From positions 211,034 through 275,033 of the forward strand of contig AZIN01000003.1 in NCBI GenBank assembly GCA_000511875.1: a stretch of DNA of 64,000 bases. The letters run 5' to 3'. The position numbers were made by a program, and so were the translations under genes. The notes below the pieces were generated by a model that saw nothing but the letters and a program-made list of their open reading frames with translations, was not told where the DNA came from and ran no database searches. Shown here piece after piece: positions 43,322 to 52,380 of this stretch (position 1 is the first letter of the stretch; every line of letters begins with the position of its first letter). Source of the DNA: Gammaproteobacteria bacterium MOLA455 (lineage in GTDB: Bacteria > Pseudomonadota > Gammaproteobacteria > Pseudomonadales > Porticoccaceae).

Positions 43322-44578
43322 ATGAAAATAACTTTTCTTTTTTGTTTTATCTTGCCGGTTTTAGTCAGCTGCGGCGGCGGTGGCAGTAGCTCAACCCCAA
43401 CCTCCACCGGCGTCTTTATTGATAGCCCGGTTATCAATATTGGCTACAGAACCGAGACCCAAAATGGTGTCACCAATTCCCGCGGAGAATTTAAGTATTA
43501 CCCTGGTGAGACGGTGACCTTTTTTATCGGTGATCTCGAGTTCCCATCGGTACTCGCCGATGAAAGGGTTACGCCTCTGGATATGGCCGATACAGATGAT
43601 ATTTCTCATCCGATGGTTGTCAATATAGCCCGCTTGCTCCAGACCCTGGATAAAGACGGCGACCCGACTAATGGCATCACCATCGCCGATGCGGCCAGAG
43701 CTGTTGCTGTTCAATTGGATTTTGATCTTCCCCTAGCAACATTTGAACGCTCAAATGCAGTGATAACAATGATATCCAATGGTGGTCAAGATGACCCTAG
43801 TTCAGAGCTTATTAATACTGTGGCAGCGCTTATTAACCTTGTGGCAGGTGTCGCTTCTTCTGGCGGGTCTTTTTCTGACCCGCAGCCCATAACAGTCGAT
43901 TCGTTAATTGGGACTTGGCAAATTGCTAGCCCAACCCAGCTGGATTTCTTTGTCTTAAGTTTTTTTGCCGATGGCACCTATGTGCATGCAGAGGTTGATG
44001 AGACTACGGACAATGCGATATCTGGAATGGAATGGGGGGATTTCACCTATGCAGGGCTTGGAGATACCACCGCGACTCAGTTATTTGATAACAATGGCGA
44101 CGCAGGGTTGAGTGATTTTAGTGGGGGCAATGGCCCGTCGCTGAAAATTCTGCCTCAGGCTTCAGGCTCTCTACTATTTGGTCCAGATGATAATAATGAT
44201 GGCATCAGTGATGGCGCTTTTGGGTTAACCCAAATTGATTCTGGGGGTCTTTTAGGCACCTGGACAAGTACCACCACCGATGCAGAGTTACTGATGCTTA
44301 CGTTCTTTGACGACACTTACTTCCATGGGGAAGTCGATCGCAATGATCCGGCGCTAATGTCAGGTATGGAAATTGGTACTTATTCTCACGATGGCAGCAC
44401 GGGCCTGATGGCAGTCAGTCAAACCTTTGATAACAACGGCAATGCTGGGTTTACTGACTTCGTTGGTGCGGGCGCACCGAATCTGTTTGTTCATGTGTCA
44501 GGGGATACCTTGACCCTAACCATGGACAATGATGGCGACAGTCTTATAGATGAGACGATTGAGTTTACGCGGCAATAA
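43322..44578 (+). CDS. Lipoprotein with two related C-terminal beta repeats, function unknown
   Basis: A secreted lipoprotein: signal peptide ending in a lipobox (LPVLVSC, Cys17) followed by GGGGSSS, typical of outer-membrane lipoproteins. Residues about 30-125 match a domain common in marine gammaproteobacterial lipoproteins (GVFIDSPVINIGYRTETQNGVTNSRGEFKYYPGETVTFFIGDLEFP). The C-terminal half has two related units of about 100 residues (LIGTWQI ... ADGTYVHAEVDET ... SGMEWGDFTY ... FDNNGDAGLSDF and LLGTWTS ... DDTYFHGEVDRN ... SGMEIGTYSH ... FDNNGNAGFTDF). Repeat DNNGDAG/DNDGDS segments could bind calcium. No enzyme motif is seen. Confidence 0.8.
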   Translation: MKITFLFCFILPVLVSCGGGGSSSTPTSTGVFIDSPVINIGYRTETQNGVTNSRGEFKYYPGETVTFFIGDLEFPSVLADERVTPLDMADTDDISHPMVVNIARLLQTLDKDGDPTNGITIADAARAVAVQLDFDLPLATFERSNAVITMISNGGQDDPSSELINTVAALINLVAGVASSGGSFSDPQPITVDSLIGTWQIASPTQLDFFVLSFFADGTYVHAEVDETTDNAISGMEWGDFTYAGLGDTTATQLFDNNGDAGLSDFSGGNGPSLKILPQASGSLLFGPDDNNDGISDGAFGLTQIDSGGLLGTWTSTTTDAELLMLTFFDDTYFHGEVDRNDPALMSGMEIGTYSHDGSTGLMAVSQTFDNNGNAGFTDFVGAGAPNLFVHVSGDTLTLTMDNDGDSLIDETIEFTRQ

Positions 44579-44602
44579 CAGCAGATCTCTCGCTGTACCT
44601 CC

Positions 44603-44643
44603 AGACAACAAGCCATGTTTTGATAAAACGCGGCTTGTTGTCT
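44603..44643. terminator. Extended hairpin between the lipoprotein and MFS genes (1)
   Basis: AGACAACAAGCC (44603-44614) pairs perfectly with GGCTTGTTGTCT (44632-44643), and within the loop GTTTT pairs with AAAAC. It lies between convergent genes and probably stops transcription from one or both sides. Confidence 0.75.
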
Positions 44644-44644
44644 C

Positions 44645-44680
44645 GGCAGAGCGCAGTGATCAGGGCACTGCTTCTCTGCC
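44645..44680. terminator. Second hairpin between the convergent genes (2)
   Basis: GGCAGAGCGCAGTG (44645-44658) pairs with CACTGCTTCTCTGCC (44666-44680), with one unpaired or mismatched step. It sits one base after the first hairpin and just before the stop of the minus-strand MFS gene. Confidence 0.65.
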
Positions 44681-44691
44681 CTCTATATTGC

Positions 44692-45918
44692 TTAGTTGTA
44701 CTCAGTTTCTTCAAGTGCCTGCAGACGTACATCGGTCAGTGACTTAAGTTGGTTGACCAGCAGCCCAGCAAAAAGCAGTCCTGCAAAAATAGCGGCGACC
44801 ATAAAGCCGTACTCGGCATTGCCGCCATAGCTATCACTCACCAGTCCCATAGTTAAAGGCCCAAAGGCTGCACCCAAGGCGGTAAAGAAAAGAATCACGC
44901 CAGCTGCACCGCCGTGATTTTGTTTACGAAAGCAACTAATACCCTTTGAATTAAGTGTCGGGTAAATCACTGACATAAAGAGACCAGAAAGTGGCAGCAA
45001 ATAAACCGCCGCATCTGTGCCAATGGCAATAGTGCCGACAAAACACAATAAGATGGCAAAACTAAATAGGGACATTACGACTGCCCAATTAAAGCGCGCC
45101 ATCATCCAGATTCCAAGGAAGCGGCCTGCCGCTCGCAGCACAAAGAAAATAGTCAGGGCGTAGGTAGCCAGAAAAACAGCGTTACCGCTGTAATCTAAGA
45201 GCAGCGTTGGCATCCATACATAAATAGCACTCTCTGTGGCCACATAGAGAAATGCACCCAGGGAAAAGCCTAGGGCGTAAGGGTCCTTTAGCATCTTCAG
45301 CGTCTGCTTCAGGGTGATCGGGTTTTCTGGGATATGCTTACTCTCTGGGTACTTAACCAGAAGAGCCATAATAATGAGTGCAACGCAGAAGGTGGCGGCG
45401 AAGATATACAGCCATTTCCAATCCACGCCCTGCGTCAACATGTAGGTGACAAGCAATGGGCCAATAATAGCGCCGACACCAAAGAATGCCTCAACCCCAT
45501 TCATGGTTGAGGTATGTTGGGTGGTGGATGTGGATATGTCGCCAATCAGAGCCAGGGCGGCAGTCTTAAAAATACCGATAGCGACACCGGAAATCATCAT
45601 TAAGCCGAGATAATAGGCAAAGGTGCTGCCGGCAAGGAACAGATAAGCGGTGATGGAAAATAACGCCAGCCCTAAAATGATGGTCTTTTTGCGACCCAGT
45701 CGGTCAGCTAGGAAACCAAATAATATACCGGAGAGGGCGATGGCTAACATGGGGCCGTAATGGAGCATGCCGGCTGCAGTCATGCTGAGGTCAAAGTCTT
45801 TCATCACCTCTGGGATAATCACGCCAACTGCGTCTGTGGTCATGGCGAACATCATAAACATCATGTAGGTTAACCATCGAATTATTCTACTGTCTGTGCC
45901 TGCCTGAATGTTCGTCAT
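44692..45918 (-). CDS. MFS sugar transporter (FucP/FGHS-like) of the LacI-controlled locus
   Basis: Twelve-helix inner-membrane carrier with MFS motif A (GFLADRLGRKKT) between helices 2 and 3 and a second-half PTLNSKGISCF segment like sugar MFS carriers. I start at ATG 45918, preceded by AGGGG on the minus strand, giving 408 residues; an in-frame ATG at 45996 would lie on a LacI-type operator. It is divergent from the lacI-type gene, and an operator at 45992-46005 lies about 75 bases before its start. By context it imports the sugar brought in by the TonB receptor at 47539, probably sucrose or a related fructoside. Confidence 0.82.
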   Translation of the reverse strand: MTNIQAGTDSRIIRWLTYMMFMMFAMTTDAVGVIIPEVMKDFDLSMTAAGMLHYGPMLAIALSGILFGFLADRLGRKKTIILGLALFSITAYLFLAGSTFAYYLGLMMISGVAIGIFKTAALALIGDISTSTTQHTSTMNGVEAFFGVGAIIGPLLVTYMLTQGVDWKWLYIFAATFCVALIIMALLVKYPESKHIPENPITLKQTLKMLKDPYALGFSLGAFLYVATESAIYVWMPTLLLDYSGNAVFLATYALTIFFVLRAAGRFLGIWMMARFNWAVVMSLFSFAILLCFVGTIAIGTDAAVYLLPLSGLFMSVIYPTLNSKGISCFRKQNHGGAAGVILFFTALGAAFGPLTMGLVSDSYGGNAEYGFMVAAIFAGLLFAGLLVNQLKSLTDVRLQALEETEYN

Positions 45919-45991
45919 GCTGTTCCCCTGGATATTATTATTGGCTGTATCAGTGCAATTTGAGGGGACATTAAAGGATAAAGGGTAAAAA

Positions 45992-46005
45992 TACAAACGA
46001 TTGCA
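45992..46005. promoter_or_regulatory. LacI-type operator upstream of the MFS gene
   Basis: TACAAACGATTGCA differs from the best local site (TGCAAACGATTGCA at 47353-47366) at one position. It is placed to control the minus-strand MFS gene. Confidence 0.7.
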
Positions 46006-46102
46006 TTTTGCTGTTGTAATTCACGCTAAGCTGCCGGCAGCGACTGTTTGAGGAATTTCGGCCGCTAGCTGCTCCTATCTACCTGTAAAGCCTTGGCTCC
46101 AT

Positions 46103-46116
46103 TGCAATCATTTGCA
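46103..46116. promoter_or_regulatory. LacI-type operator in the MFS-lacI spacer
   Basis: TGCAATCATTTGCA reads TGCAAATGATTGCA on the other strand, one base from the local consensus. It is about 53 bases before the lacI-type ATG, suggesting autoregulation. Confidence 0.7.
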
Positions 46117-46168
46117 TTAGTGAATATGCTTCCGTCCTCAGGCTAGATCGACTACAGGGTAATATTCC

Positions 46169-47194
46169 ATGGCAACAAACTCACCGCGGTTAACTAAGAT
46201 GGAAGAGCTGGCAAAGGTTGCCGGTGTCTCTGTCTCGACCGTATCGCGTGCGTTGGCCGGGAACCCATCAATAAACGCCAAAACTCGAGCGCGCATCGTA
46301 GACTTAGCGGCCAAACACAACTACCAAATCAATGAGAATGCACGTAATTTTCGCCTTCAGAAAACCAATGTGATTGCCGTTGTACTGATGCTTGATGTGA
46401 AGTCAGAGCAACACACCTCGGATATGTTTTTCCTTGAGATGTTAGGTGCTATTGCCGATGCACTGTCAGTGCAAAACTATGATTTATTGCTTGCTAACTC
46501 GCCGATGACCAACGTTTTGGATATCCAAAGTAGTCGTATATTCAGGCAGTCTGACGGCATTATCTTTATTGGTCAGGGCAATCAACATGAACAGCTAAAT
46601 GAGTTTTCCGGCCTCGAAAAGCCGATGGTTGTCTGGGGTTCCAATCTGCCTGATAGACGTTACTGCACTGTGGGTGCAGACAACGTGGTGGGGGGCTACC
46701 TAGCTACCAAACACCTGCTAAACCTAGGGCGCAAGGATATTGTCTTTATGGGTGATATCAATATGCCCGAGCCCAAGCAGCGCTTTGAGGGCTATCTAAA
46801 TGCGTTAAAAGAAAAGGGCATTAAGTTTAATAAACGTTTGCAGATTGATGTGCCGTTTGAAATGTCTCACGCCAGTGAGGCCATTAATGACCTGCTGCAG
46901 CAAAAAATTTCTTTTGATGGCGCCGTGTGCTGTAGTGATTTGATCGCACTTAGTGCAATTGCTGCGCTCACTGAAAGTGGTCTGCGCGTACCAGAGGATG
47001 TGGCCGTAGTTGGTTATGATGATATTGCTCTGGCGAGTTACAGTAGCCCATCATTGACCACAGTGCGCCAGAACATTGTTCAGGGTGGGCGTATCTTGGT
47101 GCAAAAGCTAATGGCGCAGATCAATGGTGACACGGTGGCCGACTCTGTCTTAAAAACCGAATTAATTGTCCGTCGTTCCAGTGGTGCATGGTAA
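46169..47194 (+). CDS. LacI-family transcriptional regulator
   Basis: A 341-residue LacI/GalR repressor. The N-terminal HTH and hinge are clear (KMEELAKVAGVSVSTVSRALAGNPSINAKTRARIVDLAAKHNYQINENARNFR), and the periplasmic-binding-protein-like effector domain follows (VGADNVVGGYLATKHLLNLGRKDIVFMG ... VGYDDIALASYSSPSLTTVRQ). It probably represses the MFS and TonB receptor genes in the absence of sugar, given four matching palindromes around both. Arrangement and content resemble sucrose (sux/scr-type) loci, where the regulator is also LacI-type. Confidence 0.93.
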   Translation: MATNSPRLTKMEELAKVAGVSVSTVSRALAGNPSINAKTRARIVDLAAKHNYQINENARNFRLQKTNVIAVVLMLDVKSEQHTSDMFFLEMLGAIADALSVQNYDLLLANSPMTNVLDIQSSRIFRQSDGIIFIGQGNQHEQLNEFSGLEKPMVVWGSNLPDRRYCTVGADNVVGGYLATKHLLNLGRKDIVFMGDINMPEPKQRFEGYLNALKEKGIKFNKRLQIDVPFEMSHASEAINDLLQQKISFDGAVCCSDLIALSAIAALTESGLRVPEDVAVVGYDDIALASYSSPSLTTVRQNIVQGGRILVQKLMAQINGDTVADSVLKTELIVRRSSGAW

Positions 47195-47331
47195 TCGCCA
47201 ACCCACGTTTTTTTGAGACTTATTTTTAGTGCTGAACAAGTCGCTTTTCAATCCTGAAATCTCCCATTCATTCAATATCTTAGCGTTACTTATTCAGGTG
47301 ATTGCCGCAATGCATTTTGTGAGTACTACAA

Positions 47332-47345
47332 TGCAATCGATTGAA
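47332..47345. promoter_or_regulatory. LacI-type operator upstream of the TonB receptor, site 1
   Basis: TGCAATCGATTGAA is a near-palindrome and differs at three positions from the site centred 21 bp downstream. The two-turn spacing would put both dimers on one DNA face. The rest of 47195-47538 has no gene. Confidence 0.65.
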
Positions 47346-47352
47346 AAATACT

Positions 47353-47366
47353 TGCAAACGATTGCA
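47353..47366. promoter_or_regulatory. LacI-type operator upstream of the TonB receptor, site 2
   Basis: TGCAAACGATTGCA, within the longer TTGCAAACGATTGCAA, is a palindrome with a single mismatched pair and a CG centre as in LacI-family operators. It is the best of the four sites and lies 173 bases before the receptor ATG. Confidence 0.75.
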
Positions 47367-47538
47367 ATTTAAGGTTTTATGCTGAGAAGTTGATTTTAAT
47401 CGGCCTCTTTTCAGTAAGCTTAATGGCTTGAGATTTTGGGTTTCGAACCTGGTATTGAATCAGCTGTGTATTATTTATAACTAATCTTTGGCGACTACGT
47501 TTTGCGCCACATAATCGATAAAGAGTTGGGGGAAGTTC

Positions 47539-49968
47539 ATGAAATATTTCAATAAATCTAAAATAGCTATGTCCATTGCTGGAACATTATCATTGGGTCT
47601 GGCACTGCCAGCCATGGCTGGTACGCTGGACGAAATCATCGTTACTGGTAAGCCTGGTAGTGGCGTTTCTAAGTTTGAATCAACAGTATCTGTCAACACT
47701 TTAAGCTCTGATGAAGTGATGAAGATGGCACCACGTTCTGCTGCAGAAGTACTGCGCGCGATTCCTGGTGTGCGTTCTGAGTCATCTGCCGGTGAAGGCA
47801 ACACTAATATCGCGGTTCGCGGTGTGCCTATCGCTTCTGGCGGTTCTAAGTTTGTTCAGCTGCAAGAAGACGGCATGCCGATTCTTCAGTTTGGCGATAT
47901 TATCGTTGGTACGTCTGATCAGTTCTTGCGTCTCGATGATACATTGCAGCGTGTTGAAGTATTGAAAGGCAGCTCTGCTGCAACTCTGGCAAGCAACGCG
48001 CCTGCCGGTGTGATTAACTTTATCAGTAAGACTGGCGAAGTTGAGGGTGGCAGCGTCACTGTTTCAACCGGCCTAGATTACGATCTGTTTAAAACTGGCT
48101 TTGAATACGGCGGCGCACTGAATGAAGACTGGCGCTTCCATGTCGGTGGTTTTTATCGTGAAGGCGAAGGCGCTCGTGAAGTGGGTTTCAATGCCTCTAA
48201 AGGTGGCCAGATTAAAGCTAACCTGACACGTGAATTTGAAAATGGTTACTTCCGTTTATACGCTAAGTACTTAAACGACAGTGTGCCAACGTACCTGCCA
48301 ATGCCGATCAAAGCGTCGCAAGATAGCATCTCTGGTTTTGATGCGGGTTCAGGTTCCAATATCTCTAATGACCTTCGCGATGTGCTCAGTGTTGGCGCAA
48401 CTGGCGGCGGCCGCAGAAGCGGTATTGATAACGGCAACCACAGTGATTCAACGTCTTTTGGTGCAGAGTTTGTTATGGACCTGGCTGATGATCTGACTTT
48501 GACTGAGAAGTTTCGTTATAGCCAAAACTCCGGTACCTTCTTTGGCGCATTCACGGCCAGTATCGGTGGTGTATCTGATGTTGCAGGTATTTCAGGCGCT
48601 CTGACAGATACAGGCGCTAACGGCCTGGGTTATGTGTCTGGCGCTAATGCCGGCGTTGAGTTGACTGCTGCTGAGATGGCCAACCTTAATGGAAATGGCT
48701 TGATTCAGAATATCCGTACTTTCGATAACGATCTGGAAAGTCTGAATAACTTCACCAATGACCTTCAGCTGACCAAGTCTTTCGATGATATGACTGTGAC
48801 CTTTGGTTACTACAAAGCGACTCAGGAAATTAACGTTAACTGGTACTGGCAGACGTTTGTTCAGGATGTATCTAACAATGCTCGCCTGATGAATGTCTAT
48901 GCCGATGGTGTGCAGCTAACTGAAAATGGTCAGCTCGCCTATGGCGCGCCAGATTGGGGCGGATGCTGTACTCGTGATACTGCGTTAGAAGCTGACCTCG
49001 ATGCGATTTATATTGCCATTAACCGTCAGGTTTCTGATGCGTTGACTATTGATGCAAGCGTCCGTTATGACAGCGGTGAAGCAACCGGCCATTACTCCGG
49101 TGGTACTACTGTTGCGTCTGATCTCAACAACGATGGCACCAGTGTTGGCCAGTTAGCTGAAAACTATGTCACATACCTAAACTCTGCAGGTACTGCGGCT
49201 TCAGGTTTTGAATATGACTGGAGCTACATGTCTTACTCGCTGGCAGCTAACTATGAGCTTTCTGACGACATGGCTGTATTTGGTAGCATCTCTAAGGGTT
49301 CACGCGTCAATGCTGACCGTTTAGGTGATGGCGGTTTCTACAGCAATGGAACTGCAGCTGATGGATCGGTTGAGAATGAGTTAACCTCATTTGAATTCGG
49401 TGCCAAAGCAGATGAAGACGACTACAGCCTGTTTGCAACAGTATTCTATGTTGAAACAGACGACGTTAACTCTGAGTCAACTAATGCTAACGGCGGCGCA
49501 CGTGTTCGCGGTTACGAGTCAACTGGTTTAGAGCTTGAGGCTAGCACAAAGATTGGTGAGATTGATCTGCGTGGCAGCATGACTTGGACTGATGCTGAAA
49601 TCGTTTCTTCTAATGACGCGACTCTTATTGGCAACACTCCACGTCGTCAGGCTGACTTTGTTTGGAGCCTGTCTCCTAGCTACCAGTTTGGTGATCACTA
49701 TGTTGGTGCAACATTGATTGGTACTACTGACTCGTACGGTCAGGACAACAATGCTTACACAATGGACGGTTATACCTACATTAACTTGTTCGCCGACTTT
49801 GCGCTGGCCCCAGGTCTGAAACTGCAAATGTCTGTCAACAATGTTACTGATCAGATTGGTATCACTGAAGATGAAGGTCAGATTCACACAGTAGATGGTA
49901 ATGACTACATTCGAGCTCGCTCGATTGCCGGTCGCACTGCTGAGCTGGCACTTAAGTACAGCTTCTAA
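47539..49968 (+). CDS. TonB-dependent outer-membrane receptor of the LacI-controlled locus
   Basis: An 809-residue outer-membrane transporter. It has a signal peptide (residues 1-27, ending AMAG), a TonB box (DEIIVTG, 31-37), a plug domain (APRSAAEVLRAIPGVRSE, AVRGVPIASGG, VEVLKGSSAATLASNAPAGVINFISKTG), and a beta barrel ending in a Phe (ELALKYSF). There is no STN domain, so control is through the LacI operators, not a sigma/anti-sigma pair. By neighbours (GH68-like enzyme, fructokinase) the substrate is probably sucrose or a fructo-oligosaccharide. ATG 47539 is the only good start, although its ribosome binding site is modest. A strong terminator follows. Confidence 0.92.
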   Translation: MKYFNKSKIAMSIAGTLSLGLALPAMAGTLDEIIVTGKPGSGVSKFESTVSVNTLSSDEVMKMAPRSAAEVLRAIPGVRSESSAGEGNTNIAVRGVPIASGGSKFVQLQEDGMPILQFGDIIVGTSDQFLRLDDTLQRVEVLKGSSAATLASNAPAGVINFISKTGEVEGGSVTVSTGLDYDLFKTGFEYGGALNEDWRFHVGGFYREGEGAREVGFNASKGGQIKANLTREFENGYFRLYAKYLNDSVPTYLPMPIKASQDSISGFDAGSGSNISNDLRDVLSVGATGGGRRSGIDNGNHSDSTSFGAEFVMDLADDLTLTEKFRYSQNSGTFFGAFTASIGGVSDVAGISGALTDTGANGLGYVSGANAGVELTAAEMANLNGNGLIQNIRTFDNDLESLNNFTNDLQLTKSFDDMTVTFGYYKATQEINVNWYWQTFVQDVSNNARLMNVYADGVQLTENGQLAYGAPDWGGCCTRDTALEADLDAIYIAINRQVSDALTIDASVRYDSGEATGHYSGGTTVASDLNNDGTSVGQLAENYVTYLNSAGTAASGFEYDWSYMSYSLAANYELSDDMAVFGSISKGSRVNADRLGDGGFYSNGTAADGSVENELTSFEFGAKADEDDYSLFATVFYVETDDVNSESTNANGGARVRGYESTGLELEASTKIGEIDLRGSMTWTDAEIVSSNDATLIGNTPRRQADFVWSLSPSYQFGDHYVGATLIGTTDSYGQDNNAYTMDGYTYINLFADFALAPGLKLQMSVNNVTDQIGITEDEGQIHTVDGNDYIRARSIAGRTAELALKYSF

Positions 49969-49977
49969 AGTACGGTA

Positions 49978-50012
49978 AAGGGCTAGGCGGGTTTCCGCCT
50001 AGCCCTTTTTAT
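49978..50012 (+). terminator. Rho-independent terminator after the receptor gene
   Basis: GGGCTAGGCGG pairs perfectly with CCGCCTAGCCC across a four-base loop, followed by TTTTTAT. It lies ten bases past the receptor stop and would reduce, but need not abolish, transcription into the GH68-like gene. Confidence 0.92.
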
Positions 50013-50066
50013 CGTTTGGCCCCCGGGTGCAAAGCCCCAAGATAGAACTGATTCGGAAATAAAAAA

Positions 50067-51161
50067 ATGTTTGATAGTAGTTTGGATATGTCTTCAGTTG
50101 ATACACAGGTGTTCGAGGGTTCTATTGTTCACCCAGAGCTGTACCTGTGGGATTCCTGGTCATATCAAGAACAGGGAACCATGCATCTTTATTGTTTGGC
50201 AATTTCTCGCACTAAACCCAATGGTGAGGCCTTGTTGCCCGCCGAGAAAGATAACTACCCCTTTCATATACGTCATTTTTCTTCTCTCGACCAAGGTCGC
50301 CGATGGAAAGATGAAGGCTGTTTTCAGCAGCCAGGTAAGACCAGTGATGGCCACGATGGACGCAATGTGTGGAGTGGTTCCATCTGCTTGCTCCCCAGTG
50401 GTGAAAAGCTCGCAGGCTTTACTGGCATTTTTGAAATCGACGATCAACGTCGTTATCTGCAGAATATTTCATTGGCCACAAGCTCAGACCGACACATAGA
50501 TTCATTGTTACCCAGCCCACTTTCATGCCCGATTCGAGATCGTGAAGAAATTCTCGGCCTGGGCTATTATCTCGATACCGAAGACCGGCTCGGGAGTAAC
50601 GATGGCGAAGAGGGTGGCCCTGTGATGGCTTGGCGCGATCCGTTTTTGTTTATCGACAGTGATCAACGTATTAACGTTTTTTGGTCAGCTAAATCTGGCC
50701 CTGGTGTAGGTGTTATCGCCCAGGGGTTAATTGCCAGAGACGATGAGGCAAACAGCTACCGCCTTGAAACACTCTACCCGCCAATGAGCTTGCCCGATGG
50801 CGAGAATTTCACTCAGGCTGAGTTACCAAAAGTTTACTTCGACGAGACTCAGGGTATGTATTACCTTATTGTTTCGAGCTGCAATCGCCATTTTGAAGGG
50901 CAGCCTGATAGCGAAGTGGATAAAACTATCCGCCTCTATAAGTCTGATTCTATGCGCGGCCCCTGGCAGATTGCTGTGGGCGATAATAGCGCGATCAAAG
51001 GCGCCGACGGGCTGTTTGGAATGACTGTGCTGGAAGCAGATTTCGCCAAGGATCGGTTGCTGTGTATTTCTCCGCGCACCGGTTCAGATGATCCTGCTGC
51101 TGCCTTTACTATTGGCGAGAGATTCTATTTGAATCTCAATACCGCGACAGTCATCCGGTAA
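50067..51161 (+). CDS. GH68/GH32-like (clan GH-J) beta-fructosidase family enzyme
   Basis: A 364-residue five-bladed beta-propeller enzyme resembling levansucrase/beta-fructosidase family members. The three catalytic landmarks are in order: LWDSW (nucleophile Asp29), AWRDP (transition-state Asp191) and QAELPKVYF (acid/base Glu252). VWSGSICLL (about 101-109) matches the GH68 W-S-G segment. It is shorter than secreted levansucrases and has no signal peptide, so I infer an intracellular sucrose- or fructoside-cleaving enzyme. Whether it hydrolyses or transfers fructose cannot be told. A fructokinase gene follows 44 bases later. Confidence 0.78.
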   Translation: MFDSSLDMSSVDTQVFEGSIVHPELYLWDSWSYQEQGTMHLYCLAISRTKPNGEALLPAEKDNYPFHIRHFSSLDQGRRWKDEGCFQQPGKTSDGHDGRNVWSGSICLLPSGEKLAGFTGIFEIDDQRRYLQNISLATSSDRHIDSLLPSPLSCPIRDREEILGLGYYLDTEDRLGSNDGEEGGPVMAWRDPFLFIDSDQRINVFWSAKSGPGVGVIAQGLIARDDEANSYRLETLYPPMSLPDGENFTQAELPKVYFDETQGMYYLIVSSCNRHFEGQPDSEVDKTIRLYKSDSMRGPWQIAVGDNSAIKGADGLFGMTVLEADFAKDRLLCISPRTGSDDPAAAFTIGERFYLNLNTATVIR

Positions 51162-51205
51162 TTTAGCCTCAGGGTTTACCCTGTTAGTTTCTCACTAGGA
51201 TAGAT

Positions 51206-52111
51206 ATGGCCAGTACTATACCAAGCAAACTTTATGCGGGCATCGAGGCCGGTGGCACTAAATTTAACTGTGTTATCGGGACTGATCCACGCACTATTCT
51301 CAGGCGCACCAAGATCGCCACCACCACGCCAGAGGAGACTCTGGCCGCGGTGAAAGACTGGTTTGTTCAACAGGGTCTCGAATTGGGCGCTCTGTCCGCG
51401 CTTGGCATTGCCTGTTTTGGCCCCCTTGATCTAAAGCCTTCATCGCCAAGCTATGGTTATATCACTGCAACGCCCAAGGCACACTGGTCAAATACTGAGA
51501 TCGCCGGTTACTTTCAGCGCCAGCTTGGTGTTCCTGTGGGGTTTGATACAGATGTCAATGGCTCGGCCCTGGGAGAGTACTTGCATGGTGCCGCGCAGGA
51601 TATAGATGACTTTGTCTATGTCACTATTGGTACCGGCGTGGGTGCTGGTATCTTTGCCAATGGCCGTCCACTGACTGGTATGGTGCATCCAGAATTGGGC
51701 CATATTCGCTTGCCAAGAGATGTCGCTGTAGATTCCTTTAAAGGCAACTGTGCCTTTCACGGAGACTGTCTTGAAGGGCTTGTCTCCGGTCCAGCACTGG
51801 AAGCGCGTTGGAATTGCAGTGCTGCCTCATTGCCCCAAGAGCATCCCGCCTGGGATCTCGAAGCGCATTATCTGGCGCTGATGTGTGTCAATATAGCGAT
51901 GAGTTATTCTCCACAGCGAATTATCCTCGGCGGTGGTGTGATGGACCAGAGCCATCTATTCGCTGCTATTCGAACTAAGTTTGCACAGTTGATGAACGGC
52001 TATATGCTGCCTGACATGGCGTTGGAAAAATTTATTGTCGCGCCAGGGCTCCCTGGAGTCTCAGGTGAGGTTGGAGCCCTAGCCTTAGCGATGAACGCAG
52101 AGATAGCGTAA
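51206..52111 (+). CDS. ROK-family fructokinase
   Basis: Sugar kinase that would phosphorylate fructose released by the upstream enzyme. The N-terminal ATP loop AGIEAGGTKFNCVIG, the DTDVNGSALGEYLHG region, GTGVGAGIFANGRPLTG, and the zinc-type motif HPELGHIRL ... GNCAFHGDCLEGLVSGPALEARW match bacterial ROK fructokinases. It has 301 residues and starts at ATG 51206 after AGGATA. Confidence 0.87.
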   Translation: MASTIPSKLYAGIEAGGTKFNCVIGTDPRTILRRTKIATTTPEETLAAVKDWFVQQGLELGALSALGIACFGPLDLKPSSPSYGYITATPKAHWSNTEIAGYFQRQLGVPVGFDTDVNGSALGEYLHGAAQDIDDFVYVTIGTGVGAGIFANGRPLTGMVHPELGHIRLPRDVAVDSFKGNCAFHGDCLEGLVSGPALEARWNCSAASLPQEHPAWDLEAHYLALMCVNIAMSYSPQRIILGGGVMDQSHLFAAIRTKFAQLMNGYMLPDMALEKFIVAPGLPGVSGEVGALALAMNAEIA

Positions 52112-52380
52112 GGAAATTTTTCAGTCCCACGCTTTTGACATCTCTCAGATTCGCCTCTGGTGAAAGGTTAGTCGGTCGTCCCGTCGATCCAATTTTTTTC
52201 CTCGCGCTACCAGGCCTTTTTGGGGCAGCTCTGCAATCTGGGCTCTTGCGCAGATTTCTCTCTTTGCTCGAAATGACTGCCACTTGCCCAACCCGCGTAA
52301 AACGGTATGATACCGGCCTTGTAAAAAGCAACTTCCAATAAAAAGTAATTCTTACACCAATAACACCGGAGTCACCACAG
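52112..52380. repeat. Noncoding spacer with repeat-like phrases before dcd
   Basis: No credible gene. The stretch 52251-52279 (CAGATTTCTCTCTTTGCTCG followed by AAATGACTG) resembles the dispersed repeat wording also seen at 16012-16143. The dcd promoter must lie near the 3' end of the spacer. Confidence 0.35.
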
